The notes: generated by a model from the letters alone, not told the origin. DNA of 64,000 nt from Rana temporaria (GCF_905171775.1 NC_053492.1:189555317-189619316), one strand, 5' to 3'; shown: positions 32,453 to 44,216, counted from the stretch's first letter. Translations and numbers: made by a program.

Positions 32453-33342
32453 CCTCCCTGGCGGTATGATTCTGTCTGGAATTACGTACCAAAAGCGGTA
32501 CAATTATTTTGCAAGGAAATTTGGCGTTTTATACTGTAGGCCTGTAATTTTTACAAATAACTCACTTAAATCTGACCAAGCAAGAGTCTTGTAGGCATCC
32601 CGGGTATGATTTTTTTTTAAAACAAAATTATAAATTATAATATAATAAATAATTATAAATAATTATAACAAATAATAATATAATTATAATAAAAATTATT
32701 CAATAATGTAATCAACTCAAAATCACTGAAATGTGCTTAGTTGCAGAATTGTCGCTGTCATTATTTTTTTTTTTTATGACGAATTTCCCCACAAATCGCT
32801 ATCGCACAATTCTGCAAGTGATTATAATTTATTATCGCTGTTTTCTAGCTGATCTAAAACCATTTTTGACATAAAGGGACACTTTTGGACAATCTACAGT
32901 TTTTAGGCAGAAATTACATTTTTTATTTTTATAAAAGTACATGTAGGGCACTGGGCAGACCACTAGGGACAAGGGGGGTGTGTATTTTTTACATACAGTA
33001 CTGTAATCTATAAGATTACAGTATACTGTATGTAAAGTGTTTGTTTACTTTTTTGAATTTGGCGCCGTTCTCCGCTCCCGTGCGTCGTAACGTCGCAGGG
33101 AACGGAGATCGGCGGCACACGGGGAGACTGTGAATCGAGCGAGGAGGTCCCGCTCGCTCACACAGAGGGTGGCATCGCTGGATCCAGGGACAAGGTGAGT
33201 AACTTGCCTGTGGATCCAGCGAGAAGGTAAGCCGCGCCGCTGCACACTCTGCACATCCACCCCGAGCATGACTCGGGGTTACCGATCCTAACATAAAAAA
33301 CCAACCCCGAGTCACGCTCGGGTTTACCGCCAGGGAGGTTAA
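32449..33342 (-). mobile_element. Element B: intact TTAA MITE, inverted sister of A
   Basis: Termini TTAACCTCCCTGGCGGTATG and 'ggtttaccgccagggaggtt', with TTAA at 32449-32452 and 33339-33342, about 894 bp. It is the reverse complement of element A, with nearly every block matched, and lacks A's nested insertion. It shares its right TTAA with the next element. Confidence 0.9.
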
Positions 33343-34310
33343 GGACCGCCACACGACTATTTACGTTGGCAGAATGGCACGGCTGGGCACATGGAACGTA
33401 CAGGTACCTCCCCTTTAAGATGCCCAGCCGTGGGTCGCCAGCACGTCTACCGGCGGCATGCTTGCGACCCGGTCCTGTTCTCAGTGACCGCGCCCGCGGG
33501 ACCCACGGACCCAGTCGCCGCCGGTGTCCCCGCGATCGGGTCACAGAGAGGAAGAACGGGGAGAGGTGAGTGTAAACAAACCTTCCCCGTTCTTCCTAGT
33601 GTGGCTGTCAGTGATGGTCTGTTCCCTGTGTTAGGGAACGACGATCAGTGACGTCACACGCATAGTCACGCCCCCCACAGTAAGAAAACTCCCTTACAAC
33701 ACACTTAACCCCTACAGTGCCCCCTCATGGTTAACCCCTTCGCTGCCAGTGTCATTTTCACAGTAATCAGTGCATTTTTATAGCAGTTTTCGCTGTGAAA
33801 ATTACAATGGTCCCAAAAATGTGTCAAAAGTGACCGATGTGTCCGCCATAATGTCGCAGTCACGAAAAAATGTGTAGTAAAAAAAAATGTAATAAAAAAT
33901 GCCATAAAACTTTTGTAAACGCTATAAATTTGGCGCAAACAATCAATAAACACTTATTGCGATTTTTTTACCAAAAATATGTAGAAGAATACATATCGGC
34001 CTAAACTGAGGAAAAAACTTTTTTTTTATATATATTTTTGGGGGATATTTATTATAGCAAAAAGTAAAAAATATTATATTTTTTTTTAAATTGTTGCCCT
34101 TTTTTGTTTATAGCACAAAAAATAAAAACTGCAGAGGTGATCAAATACCACCAAAAGAAATCTCTATTTGTGGGAAAAAAAGAACGTCAATTTTGTTTGG
34201 GAGTCACGTCGCACGACCGCGCAATTGTCAGTTAAAGCGACGCAGTTCCTGAATCGCAAAAAGGGGCAAGGTCCTTTACCTGCATATTGGTCCGGGTATT
34301 ACGTGGTTAA
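33339..34310 (+). mobile_element. Element C: TTAA-family MITE abutting element B
   Basis: Starts TTAAGGACCGCCACACGAC and ends 'ccgggtattacgtggttaa' with TTAA at 34307-34310. Family interior is present ('ttaaccccttcgctgccagt', 'tgtagaagaatacatatcgg', 'accaccaaaagaaatctcta'). The left terminus differs from the usual TTAACCACT. It contains a hairpin 'gttccctgtgttagggaac'. Confidence 0.82.
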
Positions 34311-34488
34311 TATAACTGGATACTAACATTTATAGGTAAAGTTGATCCAGGGAAAATCTGATTGCCTCTCGGGGGATCAGGAAGGAATTTTTTCCCCTGC
34401 TGTAGCAAATTGGAGCATGCTCTGCTGGGGTTTTTCGCCTTCCCCTATCGTTATAGAATTGGGTATATGGGATCGTATGTTATATATA

Positions 34489-34538
<50 letters not shown>

Positions 34539-34620
34539 TATGGTTGAACTGGATGGACTTGTGTCTTTTTTCAACCTATGTAACTATGTAAGTCCAACCT
34601 ATGTGTTATTATATTGAATG
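34307..34620 (+). mobile_element. CR1-like LINE 3' tail with (AT)n expansion
   Basis: Non-coding 3' sequence continuing the LINE: 'aaagttgatccagggaaaat', 'gatcaggaaggaattttttc', 'tggttgaactggatggactt' and 'tcaacctatgtaactatgta'. A run of alternating A/T (34490-34530) interrupts it. The related reverse fragment is at 18905-19030. Confidence 0.78.
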
Positions 34621-34637
34621 GTTTGGTCAAAAGTTAG

Positions 34638-34880
34638 TGGGGGTTATTTATGAAAGGGAAATCCACTTTGCACTACAAGTGCACTTTCAAGTGCAGTCAC
34701 TGTAGATCTGAGGGGGACATGTAAAGAAAATGGAAAACAGCATTTTAGCTTGCACATGATTGGATGATAAAATCAGCAGATCTTCTCCTCATTTCAGATC
34801 TTCCCCTCAGATCTACAGCAACTGCACTTCCAAGTGCACTTGTAGTGCAAATTGGATTTGCCTTTTGTAAATAACCCCCA
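34638..34880. mobile_element. MITE with TGGGGGTTATTTA termini and TAG duplication
   Basis: Left TGGGGGTTATTTATGAAAGG, right 'gtaaataaccccca', flanked on both sides by TAG. Interior mirrors: 'cactttgcactacaagtgca' against 'tgcacttgtagtgcaaattg'. A diverged sibling lies at 45866-46140. Confidence 0.8.
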
Positions 34881-34889
34881 TAGTGTCTA

Positions 34890-35290
34890 CAAACTATGGG
34901 ATATTTTTATTTATTTTATTATATTTACTAGTAATAGCGGCAATCAGCGACTTATAGCGGAACTGTGACATTTTGGTGCACAAATTGGAAACAAACTGAC
35001 ACTTTTGACATGTTTTGGGAACCAGTGACACTAATAGAGTGATCAGTGCTAAACAAATATGCACATTCACTGTATTTATGACACTGACTGGGAAAAAGTT
35101 AACATCGGGGGCAATCAAAGGGTTAACTGTGTGCATAGCCTGTGCTTTCTCACTGTGTGGGAGGTGCTTTGACTAGGGGAAGGCATTGATCCATGTTCTT
35201 GCTTTGCAGGAACACAGAATTAATACCTTCCCAACTGACAGAACAGCAATCTGCCTTGTTTACATAGACAGATCGCTGTTTTGCCTGTGT
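34890..35290 (-). mobile_element. Diverged TTAA-family MITE, central part
   Basis: Blocks 'atttactagtaatagcggca', 'cacttttgacatgttttggg', 'cagtgctaaacaaatatgca' and 'cttgtttacatagacagatc' are degraded versions of the family. Neither terminus is intact. Confidence 0.65.
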
Positions 35291-35887
35291 ATTGTACAAA
35301 AGACCAATATACTGTTCAATTTGAATGGGAATTTGCAAGTTGCAAAGGGCATTTTCGCTTAGGTTAGTGAAATTAGGGAAGCTGTAATGTCTTTTCAATT
35401 TTAAGTATTAGGCTGATTTACTAAGGAAGCTAATAATCGTCATACAATATATGTGTATGTTTTATCTGTACATGATTGGATAACTGAACTGAATATTCAT
35501 GCAAATGTGTGAAGATTCTGAAATCATTTAATAAATAGCCCAAATTAGTGTAAGCTGCTTTATTAGATAGAGGTGTTTGTAGAAGATAGCATGGATGTCT
35601 GTGGGTTTAGTTCACATAAAAAATTCCAATTGATGAAGAAGTAATGTGTAGAAAGAATAATCACGTATGCAATATAAGCAATGGTATTATATAGAAATAT
35701 GTTTTTGACATTTATCTTTCCAGTGCTGGCATGAATTTAAAAAAGGAATACATTTAAATATACATTTTAATTATAATAACAGTAGTTACTATTTCTAATG
35801 ATTATTTCTACTGGTAGCAATTCTGGTTCAGGCTTTAGGAATTCCCATTTGTTTACATACAAGGAAAAGTATGTCTGAACATCTTGG
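35291..35887. other. AT-rich, nothing recognised
   Basis: No gene or named repeat visible. Confidence 0.4.
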
Positions 35888-36709
35888 TTAACAGCTTGCC
35901 GACCAGTCGCCACAGTTATACTGCTGCAGGATGGCTTGGCTGCATGAATCGCTGTAGCTGTACGTCGGTCTCTTTAACAGCTATAGCAGTAGCTAATGCG
36001 CATGGCCAGTGGCCGCAATGTCCGCTGGCCACCCGCGATCGCTCCTCAGAGATCTAGAACTGGGATCTGTCAATGTAAACAAACAGATCCCCATTCTGAC
36101 AGGGGAGGCAAGAGAGATCTGCTGTTCCTAGTGATCAGGAACAGCGATCTCTCTGTACCCCCCAGTCAGTCCACTCCCCCCACAGTTAGAAACACCTCCC
36201 AGGGAACACCTAACCCCTTGATCGCCCTCTAGTGTTAACCCCTTCCCCGCCAGTGCCCTTTATACAGTGATCAGTGGCTATTTTTAGCTCTGATCACTGT
36301 AATAATATCACTGGTCCCAAAAAAGCGTCAAAAGTGTCCAATCTGTCTGCCGCAATTGCAGTCCCGCTAAAAATCACTGATAACCGCCATTACTAGAAAA
36401 AAATGCCATAAATATATCCTCTATTTTGTAGGCACTAATACTTTTGCGCAAACCAATCAATATAAACTTATTGCGATTTTTTATTTTCAAAAAACATGTA
36501 GAAGAATACATATTGGCCTAAAGCGATGAAGAAATTTGTATTTAATTTTATTTTTTTTGGATATTTACTGTATTATAGCAAAAATTAACAAATATTGTTT
36601 ATTTTTCAAAATTGCCATTGTTTATAGCGCAAAACAATTTAATCGCAGAGGTGATCATATATGGCCTGGTCATTAAGAGCATAAATCCTTCCAGGGCTGA
36701 AAAGGTTAA
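35888..36709 (+). mobile_element. TTAA-family MITE, diverged full-length copy
   Basis: TTAA at 35888-35891 and 36706-36709. Left end TTAACAGCTTGCCGACCAGT, right end 'cagggctgaaaaggttaa'. The second hairpin has a different sequence but remains fully paired (36111-36153, 'gctgttcctagtgatcagg'). Confidence 0.8.
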
Positions 36710-37544
36710 AGAGAAGTTCAGCAGATATTTAAAATGTTAAATAGACTTAAATACTGGTTCTCAAACCAAGAATGTGACGCAATTCACTTTCACCTGTTTA
36801 AGCATCACAGCCCATGAGTTGGACTTTCTTTTTATTATGTCATATAAGGCAAATTGTCAACTAGAATTATGAAGCTGCCAACTTGCAACACAATCCAAGT
36901 TGGCAGGTACATATGTACAAATAAGGGGCAATTAGCAATGCAGAAATCCTTGTGATTGTCACCACTAAGAACAAAGGCTCCAAGGTTGCCAACTCACTCT
37001 TTTGATTGCTGACACAATTAATTTGTGTTTTAATAATAATAATATTGTACTTGTTTTATTGTTACTATATATTGCATCTTTACATTTTAATTACATAGGG
37101 TAAAGTGACAGCGGAACTTAAAAAAAAAACATGAAATAAAAAAAAAAAAATATTTGTAAATTACTTTGCTATATTTTATAGTTTGATGTCAAAATAAACA
37201 AGACATGAGAAAAAAGATGAACTTTTGTTTAAATATATTCCTTGCCAAACTAGATAGAAAATATATTTGTTTTATTATATTTTTTTTCTACTTCAGAAAT
37301 AATATCATTAAATACCACCGTAAGAAAGCCTTGAGTGCCCTCAAAACAATATATGCCTCATGTATGTACCATATGTAATAAAGGTATTGGTTAAAAAATA
37401 AACCTATAACAAAAATGCAAAAATGGCTTTAGGGTTTAACTGATTACAGGAAACCTGAAAAAAAGTGCATGGGGTGCTATTCTTCTGAAAAAAGTTGTTG
37501 CCTGGCTGCCTTGCTAACAACTCTGTGATTGCAGTGCTTTCTAA
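36710..37544. other. AT-rich, nothing recognised
   Basis: Several poly-A and poly-T runs. No gene, exon or element end identified. Confidence 0.45.
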
Positions 37545-37914
37545 AGCCTCGTACACACGATCGTAAACACGATCGGATTATTCGACGGGAATTGTGTAAT
37601 GGCCGTCTGTTGTCGAAGAATCCGACCATTTGTATGCTCCATCGGACAATTGTTGTCAGATTTTCCGCTGACAAATGTAACATAGCATGCTTTAAAATTG
37701 TCTGCCAACAATTGTGTGTTGTCAGGTAAAACTCCAAAGTACAAACAGGCATGCTCAGAAGCAATGCTCACCATAACACAACATTAGCAGAAGTTGGCCA
37801 ACGGGTGGCGCTAAAGAGCTGAAAAAAAACATAGTTGCGTGTTTGTTGGCCAACGCCCTTCGGTAAAAAGTGCTACGCTTTGTCCGATGAAAATCCGATC
37901 ATGTGTACGAGGCT
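37545..37914. mobile_element. Harbinger-type MITE, TAA duplication
   Basis: Termini 'agcctcgtacacacgatcgt' and 'gatcatgtgtacgaggct' flanked by TAA (37542-37544 and 37915-37917). Frames across it are fortuitous. Confidence 0.82.
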
Positions 37915-38224
37915 TAAGACACTGACCTCGAACAAGTTAGACATGTGCACACTGAAGTATTTTGTTTTAGAATTTCGGTTTTGTCCAAAAAATATATATT
38001 TTTTTAATTTATTTTGTTTTGTTAAAAAATGTATTTGCACGGAAATTCTAATTAATTAAGGTTGAATGTGTCAATTGAAACAAAATTGGCGTCCTTTTTT
38101 TCCCACAAATAGAGCTTTCTTTTGGTGGTATTTGATCACCTCTGCGGTTTTTATTTTTTGTGCTATAAACAAAAGAAGAGTGACAATTTTGAAAAAAAAA
38201 ACACAATATCTTTTACTTTTTGAT

Positions 38225-39784
38225 TTAACCACTTAACCCCCAGACCATATTGCTGGTCAAAGACCAGAGCACTTTTTGCGATTCGGCACTGCGTCGCTAT
38301 AACTGACAATTGCGCGGTCATGCAACGTGGCTCCCAAACAAAATTGGCGTCCTTTTTTTCCCACAAATAGAGCTTTCTTTTGGTGGTATTTGATCACCTT
38401 TGCGTTTTTTAGTTTTTGCACTATAAACGTGGCCTGCATTCTGACGTTTTTCACGCTAACCTGAACTGACCCAGGAAGGGGAAGCCATAGAGGACGCCGA
38501 GATCCAGCATTTGAAACCGCACTTTGTGCACCTTATTGGACTTATGATTCTCCACCTATCTGTAAGTGCAATATTTTACTTTGATCATTAAATTGTTTTG
38601 CAAAGTTGCACTATGGGCCCTTTTCTTTTCTTTTTTCATCCGTTCTGACGGATGGGAAATAGCTTGAAGCAGATCCAGTGTGCTACATACAGTCATTTGG
38701 GTGACTCTAAATATACCCGGGTCCAGTCTGACCACCGTTGTGGTCTCCACATCTGGTAAGGGCATTGTTTTGTCACTCAGGTGTGCCTTGGTGGAAGGTT
38801 GTGTCAGCCCTGTACTATCCTTTTCTCTGAAGACATTCGCTGTGAAGTTCACTCTTTTAAAGAAGTTTTCTTTAAGATATCTGGGAGCATATGGACTAAT
38901 ACCTCACCTGTAGTCTTTTTTGCTTGCACAATCTCATTCATTCACAGACTTTATACACATTCATATATTGTTTTCATTTACAAGTTATTTTTGTTTTTCA
39001 CGTGCATTTTTATTTATAGTCAATAGTTTAGTTTCAGTGATGCATAGCAATTGACCTTACGATTTTGTGTCACCTTCACTTATTTGTGTCACGCCAGGAA
39101 TTTTTTGGTATCACATCAGAATTTCTATACACTAGAATTTGCGCTGTACCTCTTCTTTTCTTTAATAATAGAGCGACAATTTTGAAAAAAAAAAATATTT
39201 TTTACATTTTGCTATAATAAATATCCCCCAAAAATATATAAAAAAACAATTTTTTTATGTATTCTTCTGCATATTTTTCATTAAAAAAAATCGCAATAAA
39301 CGTTTATTGATTGGTTTGCGCAAAAGTTATAGCGTTTATAAAATAGGGGATAGTTTTATGTCATTTTTATTAATATTTTTTTTTACTAGTAATGGCAGCA
39401 ATAAGCGATTTGTTTTCGGTACTGCGACATTATGGCGGACACTTCGGACACTTTTGACACATTTTTGGGACCATTGGCATTTTTATAGTGATCAGGTGTG
39501 TTCTAACTGTAGGGGAGGTGGACTCACTAGGGGAAATGACTGATGGCTGTTCATACATTGTACATTTCTCCCCTGACAGGACCGGGAGCTGTGTGTTTAC
39601 ACACACAGCTCCCGGGTCCCCGCTCTGTAACGAGCAATCGCGGGTGCCCGGTGGCGATCGCGCCCGCCGGACACGCGCACGAGTGTCAGGGACGCTTCAG
39701 GGAGCAACGTATAGCTACGTGCTCTCGCGCAGGGGAGCCGACCTTCCGCCGTAAAACGATGGCGGCTGGTAAGCAACCAGTTAA
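38225..39784 (-). mobile_element. Inner TTAA-family MITE, itself interrupted
   Basis: TTAA at 38225-38228 and 39781-39784. Left end TTAACCACTTAACCCCCAGA; right end 'ggcggctggtaagcaaccag' before TTAA. The family interior is broken between 'ttttgcactataaac' (38428) and 'aatagagcgacaattttg' (about 39165) by an unrelated 0.74-kb insert. The long hairpin is at about 39579-39618. Confidence 0.83.
38429..39164. mobile_element. Unclassified insert in the inner MITE
   Basis: Its boundaries follow from comparison with intact family members. It starts 'gtggcctgcattctgacg' and ends 'gcgctgtacctcttctttt'. Internal mirror 'catccgttctgacggatggg'. No coding domain recognised. The 'gcgctgtacctcttc' ending looks like a recurrent frog-repeat 3' end. 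Confidence 0.6.
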
Positions 39785-40405
39785 TAAATATCATAATTTA
39801 AAAAAAAAATATTTTCCTCAGTTTAGACCGATACGTATTCTTCTACATATTTTTGGTAAAAAAAAATTGTAATAAGCGTATCTGATCGGTTTGCACAAAT
39901 GTTCTAGCATCTACAAAATAGGGAATAGAATTATGGCATTTTTATTAATTTTTTTACTAGTAATGGCAGCGAGCTGCGATTTTTATTGTGACCGTGACAT
40001 TGTGGCGGGCATATCGGACACTTTTGACACATTTTTGGGACCATTCACATTTATACAGCGATTAGTGCTATAAAACTGCACTGATTACTGTGTAAATGTG
40101 ACTGGCAGGAAAGGGGTTAACACTTAGGGGCGAGGAAGGGGTTAATATGCTCCCTAAAGTGTGTTCTAACTGTAGGGGGAGGGGGACTCTGTTCCTCTGT
40201 TCTGAGAACACACATCAGTCTCCTCACCGCTGACAGGACATGGATCTGTGTGTTTACACACACAGATCCATGGTCCTGCCGTGATTGCGGGCAATCGCGG
40301 GTGCCCGGCGCACATCGCGGCCGCAAGGACGTCATATGACGTCCAGTCTGAAAGGAGGGTTCCCGCCAACGTCATTTTACAATGACTCGGTAGGGAACGT
40401 GTTAA

Positions 40406-40704
40406 AAATAAAATGTAAAAAATCTGTTATCCCCGTTAATTTACACGGTTCTCTGGCTCATACAGTGTGAATGAAAGGTTTGTTTGTGAGGCTGGAGTCG
40501 GCTGTTACTCTATGAGGATGCAGATGATGTATACACACAGCCGCAGTCCTAATTTGAGAGGTCTGCAGGTGTGGGTAAGTGGCCCCAAATACACACCATA
40601 CACCTTAGGCCCCAACCTGATTTTAAGGGGACTGTCCCTGATTTGGAGCAATGTCCCTCTGTCCCTCTTTCCTCCTCATTTGTCCCTCATTTTGGTCTGA
40701 TCTA
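40406..40704. other. No gene recognised
   Basis: Mixed sequence up to the TA that starts the next Tc1 copy. Confidence 0.4.
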
Positions 40705-40706
40705 CA

Positions 40707-41610
40707 GTGCCTTGCAAAACTATTCACCCCCCTTGTCTTTTTACCTATTTTGTTACATTACAGCCTTTAGTTCAATGTATTTTTAATCTGAATTATGTGA
40801 TGGATCAGAACACAATAGTCTAAGTTGGTGAAGTAAAATTAGGAAAATATATACATAAAAACTGATAATTGGCATGTGCGTATGTATTCACCCCCTTTGT
40901 TATGAAGCCCATAAAAAGCTCTGGTGCAACCAAATACCTTCAGAAGTTACATAATTAGTGAAATATGTCCACCTGTGTGCAATCTAAGTGTCACATGATC
41001 TGTCATTACATATGCACACCTTTTTGAAAGGCCCCAGAGGCTGCAACACCTAAGCAAGAGGCACCACTACCCAAACACTGCCATGAAGACCAAGGAACTC
41101 TCCAAACAAGTAAGGGACAATGTTGTTGAGAAGTACAAGTCAGGGTTAGGTTATAAAAAAAATATCCAAATCTTTGATGATCCCTAGGAGCACCATCAAA
41201 TCTACCATAACCAAATGGAAAGAACATGGCACAACAGCAAGAGACGGCCGGACACCAAAACTCATGGACCGCGCAAGGAGAGCATTAATCAGAGAGGCAG
41301 CACAGAGACCTAAGGTAACCCTGGAAGAGCTGCAAAGTTCGACAGCAGAGACTGGAGTATCTGTACATAGGACGACAATAAGCCGTACGCTCCATAGAGT
41401 TGGGCTTTATGGCAGAGTGGCCAGAAGAAAGCCATTACTTTCAGCAAAAAACAAAATGGCACGTTTTGAGTTTGCCGAAAGGCATGTGGGAGACTAAAAA
41501 ACACCATCCCCACAGTGAAACATGGTGGTGGCAACATCATGCTGTGGGAGTGTTTTTCAGCAGTCGGGACTGGGAAACTGGTCAGAGTTGAGGGAAAGAT
41601 GGATGGATGG
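40707..41610 (+). mobile_element. Tc1-like element, 3'-truncated
   Basis: Begins after TA with CAGTGCCTTGCAAAACTATT, the terminal-repeat start of a well-known vertebrate Tc1 group. It contains an N-terminal transposase region and a short piece of the catalytic domain. The right half and right terminal repeat are missing; the copy ends in an (ATGG)n run near 41600-41615. Confidence 0.85.
41083..41606 (+). pseudogene. Tc1 transposase, N-terminal two thirds
   Basis: Translation begins MKTKELSKQVRDNVVEKYKS, the Tc1 paired-like helix-turn-helix region. After a one-base shift in an A-run near 41158 it continues 'IPRSTIKSTITKWKEHGT', 'GRTPKLMDRARRALIREA' and '[20 protein letters not shown]'. Another shift leads to '[15 protein letters not shown]' near 41515, part of the DDE catalytic region. 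It is frameshifted and truncated. Confidence 0.85.
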
Positions 41611-41943
41611 ATGAATGGTTCGGCTCATCCCTAGCTGTGTTTACTAGGAGAAGAAATTGATTCTAGTCTAGTTGAAGGAACACAGAATCCATCCTTTACC
41701 CCCTGTCAGAACCTCGATCTGCCTTGTATACATAGGCAGAATGCCATTCTGTGTTCTTTACAGATGATCAGTGGGTGCCAGAGGACATTGAGTGCCCAGC
41801 ACCAGAAGATTGGCTTCTGCTGTGTATATTCACAGCAGAAGCAGCATGTGTGCGTCCCTGTTGGCAGATATGTGTACATGTGATCCTGCACACAGCTGCC
41901 GCCCTGTAGCAGTAAAACTATAGGGCGGTCAGCAAGTGGTTAA
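41611..41943 (-). mobile_element. TTAA-family MITE, right-end fragment
   Basis: Ends 'gggcggtcagcaagtggtta' with TTAA at 41940-41943. Diverged GC-rich half only. Confidence 0.6.
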
Positions 41944-42978
41944 GGATATTTTTCTTTATTTGGGATAAGCCTGTCAGAATTGGGAGCACATGATGAGACA
42001 ATGCAGATGCAAAAGTTTTCTCTAGTGGAAACAAAATGTCCAAATGATCAGCAGATGCAGAAATTGAAGCAGCTGAAGATTTATGCAAATCTCAACTTTT
42101 TTTATGTAAACGCTTTACTTTACTTTGGCACTTCCTGATCCTTCATTTTGGACAGTGTTGCTGCTTGTTACATTGACATCACATTATAGAAGTGAAAGAG
42201 GGAAAGGTCACTCAGACTCTACTTTTCCTGTAAAAATTGAGATCTGTACAAAACTTTTGCTTTCTACATATAATTTTGATGGTTTTAGTGAAGATAAGTT
42301 TGAATTGTCTACATCTTTTTTACAAGTTTAGTATTGTACCAAATTCAGGATAAGCTGTTTTATTATTACTGCTATATAATACAAAAGCAGGCTTAAAAAG
42401 TTCTGTACCTACAGATTTCACCTTTCATCTGTGTTTAGAATAAAAAGTACATTGCCTGTGAATTAATAAATCATTTTAAAAACGTTGATTGTTATTTATT
42501 AGCTTTAGCTTTTTAGCTTTCTTTTTCTTCGAAGTGATCGTTATTGCTAGGGAAAAAGATTCAATTTTGTCATACAAAGGAATTCCACCTAGTAGTTATA
42601 ACATTGTGGCTTATAAAAATTCATATGAATAAATGATTAACAACTAAAAGTACATTCATGTGAGTTTAAGCCATAACATATACCAGGTCATAAATATGGG
42701 TGCCTGATTAAATAGGTAAACCGCACACCATAAAAAAAATGATATAATCAGTTTCTTTATCCTCTTATTCATAAGCTTATGGTTAGGAGGGATTAACTTA
42801 GGGTGGAACATGGGTTTGTGGTGAATCCAACCTTTTTACAGGGTCAATGACCTAACTAATTTGGCTGCTTCCCATAATTACAAGCAACTCCCAGCAAATT
42901 AAATGTTGGCCTCTGAACTGTGGTCTGTTAGCTTAGACTAGACAATAATTTAGGTTCCTAATGTTTCAGACCTCTCAC
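41944..42978. other. AT-rich, nothing recognised
   Basis: No gene, exon or recognisable repeat end. Confidence 0.45.
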
Positions 42979-44216
42979 CAGTGGCGTTGCGTCCATAGTG
43001 GGCGCAGGAGTGTCGCCCCCTCTCTCTCCTGCACCGCCACTGAAATTCAACAATACATAGATTCATGCATCGCATGAATCTATGTATTGTCGCAGGTGCC
43101 TCTGCCGCCCACTGGTGAGCGCCGGCCATCTGAATAACAGCAGTTGATTGGTTTTTGGAAGTGTCTATCAGAGCCAACAGCTCTGATAGAGGCTTCCCGA
43201 TTACAGCCTGTGGGCTCTAACCGGCTTCCAAATAGTTAACCAGGGGACGCACAGGGTGTGCATTCCCTGGTTAACGCTGACACACGTCTCAGCCAATCAG
43301 GTTCACTGGGTCTGGTTACCGGTAACCTGATTGGCTGAAGCAACATCGAGGGCGGGAGAAGACATCGAGGGATCATGGGGGGAGGATGGCTGACCTGAGA
43401 AAGGTAAGTGCTGGGCGTGGGGGCGCAATCTGGTGGTTTTTGAGGGGGCAATCTGGCAGCATTTTACTGGACAAACTGGTGTTTTTTGAGGGGGCAAACT
43501 GGCGGCAATTGATAGGCACAGTGGCGACAATTAATGGCATGGCACAGTGGCGACAATTGATGGGCACAGTGGTGACAATTAATGGCATGGCACAGTGGTG
43601 ACAATTGATGGGCACAGTGGCGAAAATTGATGGCACAGTGGCTGCATTGGATGGCATTGCATAGTGGTGACAATTTATAGACACAGTGGCGACAATTGAT
43701 GGGTACAGTGGCGACAATTGATGGCATGGCACAGTGGCGACAATTGATGGGCACAGTAGCGACAATTGAAGGCACAGTGGGTGCGTTTGATGGCATGGCA
43801 CAGTGGTTGACAATTGATGGGTACAGTGGCGACAATTGATGGGCACAGTGGCTGCGTTTGATGGAATGGCACAGTGGCGACAATTGATGTGCACAGTGGC
43901 AATAATTGATAGCACAGGGGCGACAATTGATGGCACAGTGGCTTCGTTTGATGGTATGGCACAGTGGCTGCATTTGATAGCATGGCACAGTGGCAACAAT
44001 TGATGGCACAGTGGCGACAATTGATGGCATGGCACAGTGGCGACAATTGATGTCACAGTTGCGACAATTGTTGAGCACAGTGGCTGAGTTTGATGGGTAC
44101 AGTGGCTGCATATGTTGGGCACAGTGGCTGTAATTGATGGGCACAGTAGCTGTGTTTGATGGGCAAAGTGAATCTGATTTGATGCTCCATCCGTTCCCCG
44201 CTGCCTCTACACCACT
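42979..44216. mobile_element. Probable non-autonomous DNA transposon carrying a minisatellite
   Basis: Left 'cagtggcgttgcgtccatag', right 'cgctgcctctacaccact', imperfect inverted ends. It has a palindrome at 43049-43089 ('caatacatagattcatgc' and its complement around a short loop) and a mirrored 'gtaacctgattggctgaa'. The minisatellite fills its right half. The style matches the better-defined hAT element at 60615-61686; no target duplication was found here. Confidence 0.55.
43498..44170 (+). repeat. Minisatellite, about 22-bp unit
   Basis: Roughly 30 copies of a unit like 'gacaattgatgggcacagtg' plus 'gc'. Longer variants insert 'catggcac' and shorter ones use 'tgcgtttgatgg'. The 249- and 260-codon minus-strand frames through it are stop-free repeat translations rich in CHQLSPLC-type peptides and are not genes. 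Confidence 0.9.

Larger units (their letters stand above)
38075..40405 (-). mobile_element. Outer TTAA-family MITE, split by a second copy
   Basis: The first part (38075-38228) has 'aaaattggcgtcctttttt' to 'atatcttttactttttgatt'. It resumes after 39781 with 'ataaatatcataatttaaaa' and 'gtttagaccgatacgtattc', exactly the order of the family interior, and ends near TTAA 40402-40405. The break is at an internal TTAA where the second copy (38225-39784) entered. The hairpin at 40235-40277 belongs to this outer copy. Confidence 0.8.

Noticed and set aside
33016..33544. 112- and 128-codon minus frames
   Set aside because: Cross the boundary of elements B and C; the same peptides appear in mirror at 30504-30895 in element A, i.e. 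MITE sequence.
43498..44170. Possible satellite or centromeric array
   Set aside because: Less than 0.7 kb and enclosed in an element with imperfect inverted ends.
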